Shown: in pieces, positions 1 through 8,349 of the stretch
How positions within the stretch are numbered: the stretch's first letter is position 1
Layout: every line of letters starts with the position of its first letter
Source of the DNA: Streptomyces sp. NBC_00237
Lineage (GTDB): Bacteria; Actinomycetota; Actinomycetes; Streptomycetales; Streptomycetaceae
Assembly: GCF_026342435.1 (NCBI RefSeq)
Contig: NZ_JAPEMT010000001.1
Coordinates: 2,474,501 to 2,538,500, forward strand
Reading direction: 5' to 3'
DNA: 64,000 bases
Translations under genes and position numbers: made by a program
The notes under the pieces: model-generated
The model's database searches: none
Seen by the model: only the letters and a program-made list of their open reading frames with translations
What the model was told of the DNA's origin: nothing

Positions 1-21
1 GTCCGCTTCCGCGACCAGTAG
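1..21 (+). CDS. tpiA: 3' end of triosephosphate isomerase (partial)
   Basis: Only the last six codons (VRFRDQ) and a TAG stop are in the window. The call rests on context: in Streptomyces tpiA lies directly upstream of secG, which follows here after a strong terminator hairpin. The peptide is consistent with the C-terminus of actinobacterial triosephosphate isomerase, the glycolytic enzyme interconverting dihydroxyacetone phosphate and glyceraldehyde 3-phosphate. Too little sequence is present to prove identity. Confidence 0.55.
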   Translation, partial: VRFRDQ

Positions 22-97
22 TCGCCCTCCTGTCGGGCCCGGCCGCTACCAGTAGTACTGGCAGTGAGTAGGCCCTAGGGCCGATCCGTCGTACTCT

Positions 98-131
98 GAC
101 GGGGGTCGGTGGCTCGCCACCGGCCCCCGTC
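98..131 (+). terminator. Terminator after tpiA
   Basis: A 15-bp stem (98-112 with 117-131, one G-T wobble) closes a CTCG tetraloop and is followed by the T-rich run gtctttgtct. It separates the preceding glycolytic gene from secG. Confidence 0.75.
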
Positions 132-164
132 GTCTTTGTCTGATCCGAGGAAGTTGGTCCAGCC

Positions 165-401
165 GTGGTTATGGGGTTCTCGATCGCCCTGATCGTATTC
201 AGCCTGCTGCTGATGCTGCTGGTTCTGATGCACAAGGGGAAGGGCGGCGGCCTCTCCGACATGTTCGGCGGCGGCATGCAGTCGTCCGTCGGAGGGTCCT
301 CGGTCGCCGAGCGCAACCTCGACCGGATCACCGTTGTCGTCGGTCTGGTCTGGTTCGCACTCATCGTGGCGCTCGCGCTGCTGATGAAGCTCGACGGCTG
401 A
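165..401 (+). CDS. secG: Preprotein translocase subunit SecG
   Basis: SecG is the small accessory membrane subunit of the SecYEG protein-export channel. The 78-residue product has the family layout: an N-terminal hydrophobic helix (about residues 3-22), a short loop containing HKGKGGGLSDMFGG, and a second helix (about 55-75). Loop and length are typical. GTG at 165 lies 11 nt after GAGGAAG (147-153), so it is preferred over the ATG at 171, which would sit 17 nt away. The position just downstream of tpiA is the usual streptomycete arrangement, although the hairpin in between suggests its own transcription. Confidence 0.93.
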   Translation: MVMGFSIALIVFSLLLMLLVLMHKGKGGGLSDMFGGGMQSSVGGSSVAERNLDRITVVVGLVWFALIVALALLMKLDG

Positions 402-572
402 CGCACATCGTCCGGTACGACGCCGGGATCGCGGCCTATCATGGGCAGGCGTCCCGGCGTCGGGGTGTAACTCCCCTCACTGGACGCGCGTTGAGCCTTT
501 ATCGAGACGGGGCGCCCGCCGCGAGGTCGTACGACGAAGCCTCGCAGCACCTTCACGCAGGGAGTTACGACC

Positions 573-908
573 GTGGCAAGTGGCAACGCGATCCGGGGAA
601 GCCGGGTCGGAGCGGGGCCGATGGGTGAGGCCGAGCGCGGCGAGTCCGCGCCCCGCCTGCGCATCTCCTTCTGGTGCTCCAACGGGCACGAGACACAGCC
701 CAGCTTCGCCAGTGACGCGCAGGTCCCCGACACCTGGGACTGCCCGCGCTGTGGATTCCCGGCCGGTCAGGACCGGGACAACCCTCCGGCTCCGCCGCGC
801 ACGGAACCGTACAAGACGCATCTGGCGTACGTCCGGGAGCGGCGCAGCGACGCGGACGGCGAGGCGATCCTCGCCGAGGCGCTCGCCAAACTGCGGGGCG
901 AGATCTAG
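573..908 (+). CDS. rbpA: RNA polymerase-binding protein of the RbpA family (RbpB-like paralogue)
   Basis: RbpA proteins bind actinobacterial RNA polymerase and principal sigma factors and promote open-complex formation. The 111-residue product shows the family plan: an N-terminal GxR tail (AIRGSR), a central zinc-ribbon-like core with a CSNGH motif and a CPRC pair, and a C-terminal sigma-contacting helix with the pattern KTHxxxxxERR. From memory the sequence differs clearly from the main S. coelicolor RbpA, and this locus matches the position of the paralogue RbpB, so it may be that second copy. GTG at 573 follows a GCAGGGAG ribosome site. A perfect hairpin terminates it downstream. Confidence 0.85.
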   Translation: MASGNAIRGSRVGAGPMGEAERGESAPRLRISFWCSNGHETQPSFASDAQVPDTWDCPRCGFPAGQDRDNPPAPPRTEPYKTHLAYVRERRSDADGEAILAEALAKLRGEI

Positions 909-915
909 GAACGGA

Positions 916-951
916 GTGAGGGCCGGACGCCGGGTGGCGTCCGGCCCTCAC
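916..951 (+). terminator. Terminator after the RbpA-family gene
   Basis: A perfect 16-bp stem (916-931 with 936-951) with a GGGT loop begins 8 nt after the stop codon and is followed by tgtttcctgg. This is a strong intrinsic-type hairpin. Confidence 0.8.
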
Positions 952-1067
952 TGTTTCCTGGTTCTCGCTGCTTCCCGGCTTTCGCTGTTTCCTGGCCCTT
1001 CTGGTTGTTTCAGCTGGTCAGCGCGATTGTCAGTGGTACCCCCTACGGTTCTTGCACGAGCTGAACA

Positions 1068-2306
1068 GTGGGACGTACGGGGGTAGTTGTGGCAGTGGCA
1101 GCGGCAGAGGTGGTGGAGGGGCAGGCGCCCGCGTGGCGCGGGGGCTTCGGGAGGCTGTGGTCGGCGGCCGTCGTGTCGAAGTTCGGCGACTCGCTGCGCG
1201 GGGCCGCGATGCCGCTGCTCGCCGCCTCGCTCACCGCCGATCCCGTACCGGTGTCGCTGGTGACCGCCTGCGGCTTCCTGCCCTGGCTGCTGTTCGGGCT
1301 GGTGGGCGGGGCGGTGGCGGACCGGGTGGACCAGCGGCGGGCGATGTGGACCGTCGACCTCCTGCGGGGCGCCCTGATGGCCGCGTTCGCGGTGGCGGTC
1401 GCCCTGGGGCACGCCTCGATCGCGCTGCTCGTCGTGGTGGCGTTCGCCCTGACCACGCTCCAGACGCTCTTCGACAACGCCGCCACCGCCCTGCTGCCCT
1501 CCCTGGTCCCCGGACCTGCGCTGGGCACGGCCAACGCCCGGCTGATGACGGGGCAGATGATCGCGGGCACCTTCCTGGCCGCGCCGCTGGTGCCGGTACT
1601 GCTGCTCCAGGGGCCCTCCGTGCCGTACGCGGCCGACGCGGCGACGTACGCGCTGGCGGCGGTGCTGATCGCCTCGCTGCGTGCCGAGGCCCCCGAGAAG
1701 GAGCCGAGGGCCCCCGGAGCGACCCTGCGGGGCGACATCAAGGAGGGCGTGAAGGCGCTCTGGGCGGACCGCCCGCTGCGAGGGCTCTGCGTCTCGGCCG
1801 CGCTGTGCAACGTGGGGGTCGGCGCGCTCATCGCGATGCTGGTGCTGCACATCACCGGCTGGCTGGACGCCGGGCACACCGGATACGTGGTGGCGCTCAC
1901 CGCGTACGGGGTGGGGAGCGTCGCCGGGGGGCTGGCGGCGGGGCGGCTGGCCGCGGCGCTGGGGCGCCTACGGTGCGTGTTCCTGGCCGGGGCCGTGCAG
2001 ACCGGGTGCCTGCTGGCCATGGGGCTGGTGCGGGAGCTGTGGGTGAGCGTGGCGGCCCTCGCGGTGTTCGGCTTCATGGGACTGGTGTGGAACGCCAACC
2101 AGGTGACGCTGATGCAGGAGCGCGCCCCGGCGGGAATGCTGGGCAGGGTCAGTGCGGCCTCCCGCACGCTCGGCGCCGCGGGGGCCCCGCTGGGGGCCCT
2201 CCTCGGAGGGCTGGTGGCGTCGGCCTGGGGGCTGAACACGCCGATGCTGCTGGCCGCCGGACTGTTCGTCCTGTCCGTTGCCGCACTCGCACCTCTGATC
2301 AATTAA
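1068..2306 (+). CDS. MFS transporter, drug-efflux type
   Basis: This is a major facilitator superfamily permease of 412 residues, within the range for 12-helix carriers. Hydrophobic segments run through the length. The loop after helix 2 reads [14 protein letters not shown], the MFS motif A pattern (GxxxDRxxxRR). The repeat of a glycine-rich [13 protein letters not shown] segment near the middle marks the second six-helix half. It resembles the MFS_3/enterobactin-exporter branch, so export of a small molecule is inferred; the substrate is unknown. The start is uncertain: GTG at 1068, 1089 and 1095 are in frame, and a GGGGGTAG sequence at 1079-1086 would suit the later ones. pgi follows at once. 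Confidence 0.82.
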   Translation: MGRTGVVVAVAAAEVVEGQAPAWRGGFGRLWSAAVVSKFGDSLRGAAMPLLAASLTADPVPVSLVTACGFLPWLLFGLVGGAVADRVDQRRAMWTVDLLRGALMAAFAVAVALGHASIALLVVVAFALTTLQTLFDNAATALLPSLVPGPALGTANARLMTGQMIAGTFLAAPLVPVLLLQGPSVPYAADAATYALAAVLIASLRAEAPEKEPRAPGATLRGDIKEGVKALWADRPLRGLCVSAALCNVGVGALIAMLVLHITGWLDAGHTGYVVALTAYGVGSVAGGLAAGRLAAALGRLRCVFLAGAVQTGCLLAMGLVRELWVSVAALAVFGFMGLVWNANQVTLMQERAPAGMLGRVSAASRTLGAAGAPLGALLGGLVASAWGLNTPMLLAAGLFVLSVAALAPLIN

Positions 2307-2355
2307 GTTGGGGAAGCAGCGGGGGATGCAGGCGGATACGAGTAGAAGTGGGCTG

Positions 2356-4047
2356 ATGTCCGAGATGAACGCGATGGATTCGAAGAGCGGCCGGACGGGT
2401 ACGGACGGCCGCACCAGGCTGAACCAGCTGCCCGCGTGGGCCGCCCTCGGCAAGCACCGGGAGCAGCTGGGCGACACCCACCTGCGCGACCTGTTCGCCG
2501 CCGACCCGGCCCGCGGCACGGGCTACACGCTCCAGGTCGGCGACCTGTACCTCGACTACTCCAAGCACCTGGTCACGGACGAGACGCTGGGCCTGCTGCG
2601 CGAGCTGGCCGAGGCCACCGACGTCGCCGGGCTGCGCGACGCCATGTTCCGCGGCGAGAAGATCAACACCACCGAGGACCGTGCCGTCCTGCACACCGCG
2701 CTGCGCGCCCCCCGCGGTGCGGTGGTCGAGGTCGACGGCGAGAACGTCGTCCCCGCCGTGCACGCCGTCCTCGACAGGATGGCCGCCTTCTCCGACAAGG
2801 TCAGGTCGGGGGAGTGGACCGGGCACACCGGCAGGCGCATCAAGACGGTCGTCAACATCGGGATCGGCGGCTCGGACCTCGGCCCCGCCATGGCGTACGA
2901 GGTGCTGCGCTCCTTCACCGCCCGTGAGCTGGACTTCCGCTTCGTGTCGAACGTGGACGGCGCGGACCTGCACGAGGCCGTGCGCGACCTGGACGCCGAG
3001 GAGACCCTCTTCATCGTCGCGTCGAAGACCTTCACGACGATCGAGACCATCACCAACGCCACCTCCGCCCGCGACTGGCTGCTGGGCAAGCTGGGCGGCG
3101 ACGATTCCGCCGTCGCCAAGCACTTCGTGGCGCTGTCGACGAACGCCGAGAAGGTCGCCGACTTCGGCATCGACACGGCCAACATGTTCGAGTTCTGGGA
3201 CTGGGTCGGCGGGCGCTACTCGTTCGACTCGGCCATCGGCCTGTCGCTGATGATCGCCATCGGCCCGGACGGCTTCCGCGAGATGCTCGACGGCTTCCAC
3301 CAGGTCGACGAGCACTTCCGGACGGCTCCGGCGCAGGAGAACGTACCGCTGCTGCTCGGTCTGCTAGGTGTCTGGTACGGGGCGTTCTTCGACGCGCAGG
3401 CGCACGCGGTCCTGCCGTACAGCCACTACCTGTCGAAGTTCACCGCCTATCTCCAGCAGCTCGACATGGAGTCCAACGGCAAGTCCGTGGACCGCGAGGG
3501 CAACCCGGTGGACTGGCAGACCGGTCCGGTCGTCTGGGGCACCCCGGGCACCAACGGGCAGCACGCGTACTACCAGTTGCTGCACCAGGGCACCAAGGTC
3601 ATCCCGGCCGACTTCATCGGGTTCGCCCGTCCGGTCGAGGACCTGACGCCGGGGCTGGAGGCGCAGCACGACCTGCTGATGGCGAACTTCTTCGCCCAGA
3701 CGCAGGCGCTCGCCTTCGGCAAGACGCCGGACGAGGTGCGCGCCGAGGGCGTCGCCGAGGACCTGGTGCCGCACAAGACCTTCCGGGGCAACCACCCGAC
3801 GACCACGATCCTGAGCGACGCGCTGACGCCGTCCGTGCTGGGCCAGTTGATCGCGCTGTACGAGCACAAGGTGTTCGTCCAGGGTGCGATCTGGAACATC
3901 GACTCCTTCGATCAGTGGGGCGTCGAGCTGGGCAAGGTTCTGGCGAAGAAGATCGAACCGGTGCTTACCGGAACCGAGGCAGGCGGGCAGCTCGACAGTT
4001 CGACCGCCGCTCTGGTGGGCAAGTACCGTATGCTGCGCGGCCGTTGA
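2356..4047 (+). CDS. pgi: Glucose-6-phosphate isomerase
   Basis: Interconverts glucose 6-phosphate and fructose 6-phosphate in the cytoplasm, linking glycolysis to the pentose phosphate operon encoded just downstream on the other strand. Both family signatures are visible: [13 protein letters not shown] in the middle and [14 protein letters not shown] near the C-terminus, with the sugar-phosphate loop GIGGSDLGP. From ATG 2356 the product is 563 residues, close to the usual streptomycete length of about 550. In-frame starts at 2308 (TTG), 2326, 2365 and 2374 are also possible; the conserved region begins near [15 protein letters not shown], so all give the same enzyme. Confidence 0.95.
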   Translation: MSEMNAMDSKSGRTGTDGRTRLNQLPAWAALGKHREQLGDTHLRDLFAADPARGTGYTLQVGDLYLDYSKHLVTDETLGLLRELAEATDVAGLRDAMFRGEKINTTEDRAVLHTALRAPRGAVVEVDGENVVPAVHAVLDRMAAFSDKVRSGEWTGHTGRRIKTVVNIGIGGSDLGPAMAYEVLRSFTARELDFRFVSNVDGADLHEAVRDLDAEETLFIVASKTFTTIETITNATSARDWLLGKLGGDDSAVAKHFVALSTNAEKVADFGIDTANMFEFWDWVGGRYSFDSAIGLSLMIAIGPDGFREMLDGFHQVDEHFRTAPAQENVPLLLGLLGVWYGAFFDAQAHAVLPYSHYLSKFTAYLQQLDMESNGKSVDREGNPVDWQTGPVVWGTPGTNGQHAYYQLLHQGTKVIPADFIGFARPVEDLTPGLEAQHDLLMANFFAQTQALAFGKTPDEVRAEGVAEDLVPHKTFRGNHPTTTILSDALTPSVLGQLIALYEHKVFVQGAIWNIDSFDQWGVELGKVLAKKIEPVLTGTEAGGQLDSSTAALVGKYRMLRGR

Positions 4048-4077
4048 GGCCGGTCGGCTGACGGGCGAGGGGTGACG

Positions 4078-4602
4078 GTGACGGGGACCGGGGCGGGGAC
4101 CGGAAGGGCGGCGGGGGCGCTGCGGCTCAGGCCGCCGCGCAACAGGTTCGACCGGAGGGTCGTCCCCTGGTGGCGGGTGCAGTGGCTCGCCCTGGTCCTG
4201 CCGCCCGTCCTCGTCCTGGTCCTGCTGGGAGTGCTGCTCGAACCGGCCAGGTTCTGGCTGTTCCTCCCGGCGGCACTGATCGCCGTGCCCGGGCTGGCGG
4301 CGGCGCTGTTCCTGCCCGGCTGGTGGTACCGGGTGCACCGCTGGGAGGTCACCGACTCCGCGGTGTACCTCCACACCGGGTACTTCTGGCAGGAGTGGCG
4401 CATCGCGCCTATGTCCCGGATCCAGACCGTGGACACCGTGCGCGGGCCGCTCCAGCAGTACTTCGGGCTGGCCACCGTCGTCGTCACCACCGCGTCCGCC
4501 AAGGGCGCGGTCAAGATCGAGGGGCTCGACCACGAGGTCGCCGCCGAACTGGCCGAGCAGCTCACACAGATCACCGGGGCGACCCCCGGGGACGCGACAT
4601 GA
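4078..4602 (+). CDS. bPH2-domain membrane protein (YdbS-like)
   Basis: Small membrane protein of about 174 residues with two adjacent hydrophobic helices (about residues 30-80), followed by one bacterial pleckstrin-like bPH2 domain with the characteristic ending HxGxxxxEWRIAPMSRIQTVD and a GLATVVVTTAS strand. The family is exemplified by Bacillus YdbS; its molecular role is poorly known but it usually works next to a YdbT-type partner. That partner follows with an ATGA overlap (4599-4602). GTG at 4078 is favoured because GAGGGG (4067-4072) lies 5 nt upstream; GTG 4072 would overlap the ribosome site. Confidence 0.8.
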   Translation: MTGTGAGTGRAAGALRLRPPRNRFDRRVVPWWRVQWLALVLPPVLVLVLLGVLLEPARFWLFLPAALIAVPGLAAALFLPGWWYRVHRWEVTDSAVYLHTGYFWQEWRIAPMSRIQTVDTVRGPLQQYFGLATVVVTTASAKGAVKIEGLDHEVAAELAEQLTQITGATPGDAT

Positions 4603-6170
4603 GCGAGACGCGCTCGAACGGCCCGGGAGTGGCCCCGGCCGGGGACGTTCCCGCAGGAGACGGGCCCGGGGTCGAGCCGTGGCGGAAGCTCGACCGGCGG
4701 GCGGTGCTCGTCGCGGCGCTCCTCATGGGCGGGATCGCTTTCAGCGGCGGAGTGCCCGCCTTCGTCGCCCTCTCCGTTCCCTTCGGAGTGCCGTCCGCGC
4801 TCGGCTGGGTGCTCGGCGGGGCCGCGCTGTTCGTCCTGGTCAGCGCGGGCCTGGAGTACGTCCGCTGGCGGCACACCCGGTACCGGATCGGCCCCGAGCG
4901 GGCCGAACTGCACACCGGGCTGCTGCTGGTGAAGCGCCGCTCGCTGACCCGTGAGCGCATCCGCACCGTCGACCTGACAGCCCACCCGCTGCTGCGCGTC
5001 TTCGGCCTGGTCAAGGTGCGGATCGGCTCGGGGGAGCACAGCGTCGGGGGAGCGGACTCCATCCTCCAGCTCAACCCGGTCACCCGGCGGGAGGGCGACC
5101 GGCTGCGCCGCGAACTGCTGAACCGGGCGGCCCTGGAGGACGCGGACGACCCCGCCGACGGCAGGCTCGCCACCCTGGACCCCCGCTGGATCAGGTACGC
5201 GCCGCTGTCCTTCGTCGCACCGCTCCTCGGGATCGGAGCCGGTGGCGCGGTGATGCAGGGCAGCGAATGGTTCGGGCTCCAACTGGAGGTCATCGACTGG
5301 GTCGGCGACCTGTTCGACGGAGTCACCGTGCTCTGGATGATCGTCACGCTCGCCGTCGTGCTCTTGGCCGCGGGGGTGGTGGGGGCGCTCGGGCTGTTCG
5401 TCGAGATGTGGTGGGGGTACCGGCTCGACCGGGAGCCGGGCGGGACGCTGCGGGTGCAGCGGGGGCTGTTCACCTCGCGGTCGATCTCCATCGAGGAGCG
5501 GCGGCTGCGCGGGGTCGAGGTGCTGGAGCCGCTCGGGGTCCGGCTGTCGGGGGCGGCCCGGGTGGACGCGGTGGCGACCGGCCTCGCGGAGACCGAGACC
5601 GACCAGAAGACCGACCGCAAGACCCTCATCCCTCCCGCACCGAAGGACGTGGCGGAAGCGGTGGCCGCGCGGGTGCTGCGGGAGCCGGTCTCCCCGACCG
5701 CCTCGGCCCGGCTGCGGGCGCATCCTCGGGCGGCGCGGGGGAGGCGGCTGAGGTGGGCGCTCGGTTCCGTGCTCGGGGTGGTGCTGCCGCTGGCACTGCT
5801 GGGTGTGCTGCTGACGCAGGTGCTGGTGTGGGTGGCGGTGGCCGTCGCGGTGGTCCTGCTCCCGTTGACGGCGCTGATGGCGGTGGACGCGTACCGCTCG
5901 CTCGGTCACGGGCTGTCCGGGGACTATCTGGTGGTGAGGTCGGGGTCGATGCGGCGGGCGACGGTGGCGCTGCGGCGGGACGGGGTGATCGGGTTCACCG
6001 TGAAGCAGTCGGTGTTCCAGCGGAGGGCGGGGCTGATGACGGTGACGGCGACGACGGCGGCCGGGGTGGGGGCGTACTCCGCCTACGACGTGGGGGCGGG
6101 GGAGGGACTGGAGTTCGCCGACGAGGCGGTGGAGGGCCTGCTCGGTCCGTTCCTGGAGCGTGCCCCTTAA
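4599..6170 (+). CDS. bPH2-domain membrane protein (YdbT-like)
   Basis: The 523-residue partner of the preceding gene, translationally coupled through ATGA. It carries several bPH2 domains separated by paired hydrophobic helices: a first pair near residues 30-85 followed by a domain with RIRTVDLTAHPLLRVFGL, a second pair near residues 205-270 followed by RRLRGVEVLEPLGV, and a third near residues 390-430 followed by a final domain ending at FLERAP. This matches YdbT-type proteins, in which pairs of such genes occur together. The function is unproven; homologues in Bacillus are connected with envelope stress or peptide resistance. The start is fixed by the overlap. Confidence 0.8.
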   Translation: MSETRSNGPGVAPAGDVPAGDGPGVEPWRKLDRRAVLVAALLMGGIAFSGGVPAFVALSVPFGVPSALGWVLGGAALFVLVSAGLEYVRWRHTRYRIGPERAELHTGLLLVKRRSLTRERIRTVDLTAHPLLRVFGLVKVRIGSGEHSVGGADSILQLNPVTRREGDRLRRELLNRAALEDADDPADGRLATLDPRWIRYAPLSFVAPLLGIGAGGAVMQGSEWFGLQLEVIDWVGDLFDGVTVLWMIVTLAVVLLAAGVVGALGLFVEMWWGYRLDREPGGTLRVQRGLFTSRSISIEERRLRGVEVLEPLGVRLSGAARVDAVATGLAETETDQKTDRKTLIPPAPKDVAEAVAARVLREPVSPTASARLRAHPRAARGRRLRWALGSVLGVVLPLALLGVLLTQVLVWVAVAVAVVLLPLTALMAVDAYRSLGHGLSGDYLVVRSGSMRRATVALRRDGVIGFTVKQSVFQRRAGLMTVTATTAAGVGAYSAYDVGAGEGLEFADEAVEGLLGPFLERAP

Positions 6171-6425
6171 GGGCCTGTCCGGCGGATCTTGTCGCGGTCG
6201 CGGGGCATGGCACGCACTCCCCAAGGTCTTAAGGACCAGGGGGGACCCCCCTCCTGCGTTGTCGTCAATCGCCGACGCTCCGCGTCGTCTCCATCCTCCG
6301 CCTTGCAGCTGCACGCTTCCCCAAGCTCTCAACTTCGTTCGAGCAGGGGAGACCCCATCGACCCCGCTCTGCGGTATCGAGAAGTCGCAGGTCACTCCCT
6401 ACGGCCTGATCCGCCGGACAGGCCC
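6171..6425. mobile_element. 255-bp element with perfect 18-bp terminal inverted repeats (MITE-like relic)
   Basis: The gene-free stretch after 6170 begins with gggcctgtccggcggatc (6171-6188) and ends with its exact reverse complement (6408-6425). No convincing coding frame lies between the ends, and no target-site duplication is visible at the flanks. An internal imperfect palindrome is built from aagctctc, ttcgttcgagcaggg and neighbouring C- and G-runs (about 6318-6352). This is the structure of a non-autonomous transposon remnant. I believe similar end sequences recur in Streptomyces chromosomes, but that needs a search. Confidence 0.55.
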
Positions 6426-6454
6426 TGGCCCCCGGCTCCCGAGCCCCTTCCGAC

Positions 6455-6506
6455 GCACCGCGGCCCGGTCGTCCCCCTCGTGGGGGGGAGTGCCGGGCCG
6501 CGGTGC
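6455..6506. terminator. Bidirectional terminator between the bPH2 pair and pgl
   Basis: A perfect 14-bp stem (6455-6468 with 6493-6506) encloses a loop that itself holds a ccccc/ggggg hairpin. It lies between convergent genes. Confidence 0.65.
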
Positions 6507-6514
6507 GGAGGAGG

Positions 6515-7297
6515 TCAGGCCGAGGACGGGGGGTAGAGGGACCTCGGGAGTTCTGAGGCCGCCGCCTTGTCCAGGAGCCAGAGGGTGCGGGCGCGGCCGT
6601 ACGCGCCCGAGGCCGGGGCCTGGATCTCGCCGGGGCCGGAGAGGGCGATCGCCGCCGCCTTCGCCTTGTCCTCGCCCGCCGCCAGGAGCCACACCTCGCG
6701 CGCCGCCCGGATCGCCGGGAGGGTGAGCGAGATGCGGGTGGGCGGGGGCTTGGGGGCGCCGTGGACGCCGACCACCGTCCGTTCCGTCTCCCGTACCGCC
6801 GGGTGCTCGGGGAAGAGCGACGCGACGTGCGTGTCCGGGCCGACGCCCAGCATCAGGACGTCGAAGGTCGGGACCGGACCGTGGTCCTCGGGGGAGGAGG
6901 CCGCGGCCAGTTCGGCCGCGTACGCGGCAGCCGCCGAGTCCGCGTCATCGAAGCCCGCGTCGGAGGCGGGCATCGCGTGCACCCGCGCGGGATCCAGCGG
7001 GACCGCGTCCAGCAGGGCCTCGCGGGCCTGCGTGTAGTTGCGGTCGGGGTCCGCGGCGGGAACGTAGCGCTCGTCGCCCCACCACAGGTCCAGACGCGAC
7101 CAGTCGATCGCGTCCCGGGCCGGGGAGGAGGCCAGAGCGGCGAGGAGACCGTTGCCGTTGCGGCCGCCGGTGAGGACCACCGACGCCGAGCCGCGGGCGG
7201 CCTGCGCGTCGACGATCTTCGTGATGAGCCGGGCCGCCGCGGCCTGCGCCATCAGCTCCTTGTCCCGGTGCACCACCAACTGTGGTGCGCTGCTCAT
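6515..7297 (-). CDS. pgl: 6-phosphogluconolactonase
   Basis: Hydrolyses 6-phosphogluconolactone to 6-phosphogluconate, the second step of the oxidative pentose phosphate pathway. The 260-residue protein has the SugI/DevB-type features: LTGGRNGNGLLAAL near residue 45, WWGDERYVP near 80, and GVGPDTHVASLFP near 150 (the family pattern G-GxDGHxASLFPG, with T in place of the usual G before H). It is the last gene of the tkt-tal-zwf-opcA-pgl operon, and its ATG shares one base with the opcA stop (TGATG). Convergent with the bPH2 genes across a terminator. Confidence 0.93.
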   Translation of the reverse strand: MSSAPQLVVHRDKELMAQAAAARLITKIVDAQAARGSASVVLTGGRNGNGLLAALASSPARDAIDWSRLDLWWGDERYVPAADPDRNYTQAREALLDAVPLDPARVHAMPASDAGFDDADSAAAAYAAELAAASSPEDHGPVPTFDVLMLGVGPDTHVASLFPEHPAVRETERTVVGVHGAPKPPPTRISLTLPAIRAAREVWLLAAGEDKAKAAAIALSGPGEIQAPASGAYGRARTLWLLDKAAASELPRSLYPPSSA

Positions 7298-8349
7298 CAC
7301 TTGGAGGCCGCCTTCTTGGCAGCGGAGGAAGCCTTCTTCGCCGGGGCGGGTTTGTCCGAGGCGGCCTTCTCCGGAGCGGCGGGCTCGTCGGCCTTGGAGG
7401 CTTCCGCCTCCGCCTTGTCCACGACCGCACCCAGCCGGTCCACGCCGAACTTCAGCGCCGAGGCGTAGGTGTCGTCCGGGTCGAGGCGACGGAGTTCCTC
7501 GGCGAGCAGCTCCGAGGTCTCGCGGCGCTTGAGCGCCACCGCGCGGTCCGGCTGGCCGTTCATGCACAGCGTGGCCAGGGAGCCGTCGGCGCGGTCCAGG
7601 ACGATCGGGCCGTCCTCGGTCTCCATCCGTACGGCCGTCAGACCGGGACCGGCGGAGAGGGTGCGCTTGACCGGGACCGAGAGGCGGTCCGCGAGCCACA
7701 TGGCGAGCAGCTCGCAGCTCGGGTTGAACTCCTCGCCCTCCACCTCGACCGAGGTGACCTGGGTGGGGAGCTGGTCGAGCGCGGCGGCGAGCATCGAGCG
7801 CCACGGGGTGATGCGGGCCCAGGAGAGGTCCGTGTCGCCCGGCGTGTAGTTCTCGCTGCGTGCCGTCAGCTCGTGAATCGGCTGCTCGGCGGCGTACGTG
7901 TCGGTCACGCGGCGCTGGCCCAGGGCCCCCAGGGGGTCCTTCGCCGGGTCCACGGGGCCGTTCACCGGCCACCAGACGACCGTGGGGGCGTCCGGGAGCA
8001 GGAGGGGGAGCACGACCGACTGGGCGTGGTTGATGACCTCGCCGTACAGGCGCAGCACAACCGTTTCGCCGGTGCCCGCGTCGGCTCCGAGCCGTACCTC
8101 TGCGTCCAGGCGCGCCTTCGAGCGGTCGCGGGGCGAGCGCGAGAACCGCTTGACGACGACCAGGGTGCGCGAGGGGTGCTCGCGGGACGCCTCGTTCGCT
8201 GCCTTCAGGGCGTCGTAGGCGTTCTCCTCGTCGGTCACGATGACGAGGGTCAGCACCATGCCGACGGCGGGGGTTCCTATGGCCCGCCGTCCCTGCACGA
8301 GTGCCTTGTTGATCTTGCTGGACGTGGTGTCCGTCAGGTCGATCCTCAT
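7297..8349 (-). CDS. opcA: Glucose-6-phosphate dehydrogenase assembly protein OpcA
   Basis: OpcA assists assembly or allosteric activation of glucose-6-phosphate dehydrogenase and is co-encoded with zwf in cyanobacteria and actinobacteria. The 350-residue product has the typical start MRIDLTDTTSSKINKAL and the conserved WWPVNGPVDPAKDPLG and DLSWARITPWRSMLA segments. Its last roughly 45 residues form an alanine/lysine/proline-rich tail (ending KKASSAAKKAASK) that lies outside the conserved domain. The start overlaps the zwf stop as ATGA (8346-8349), which fixes it. Confidence 0.93.
   Translation of the reverse strand: MRIDLTDTTSSKINKALVQGRRAIGTPAVGMVLTLVIVTDEENAYDALKAANEASREHPSRTLVVVKRFSRSPRDRSKARLDAEVRLGADAGTGETVVLRLYGEVINHAQSVVLPLLLPDAPTVVWWPVNGPVDPAKDPLGALGQRRVTDTYAAEQPIHELTARSENYTPGDTDLSWARITPWRSMLAAALDQLPTQVTSVEVEGEEFNPSCELLAMWLADRLSVPVKRTLSAGPGLTAVRMETEDGPIVLDRADGSLATLCMNGQPDRAVALKRRETSELLAEELRRLDPDDTYASALKFGVDRLGAVVDKAEAEASKADEPAAPEKAASDKPAPAKKASSAAKKAASK

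Noticed and set aside
437..442. TATCAT as a -10 box for the RbpA-family gene
   Set aside because: It falls in the loop of an inverted repeat (419-428 with 452-461), no -35 element fits, and no SigR-type promoter was found at proper spacing.
948..1877. Long minus-strand open frame opposite the first MFS gene
   Set aside because: Arg/Gly/His/Gln-rich translation without domains; it is the antisense shadow of a clear MFS gene in GC-rich DNA.
3912..6395. 827-codon minus-strand open frame across pgi and the bPH2 genes
   Set aside because: Low-complexity Pro/Arg/His composition, no motifs, crosses several real genes and the inverted-repeat element.
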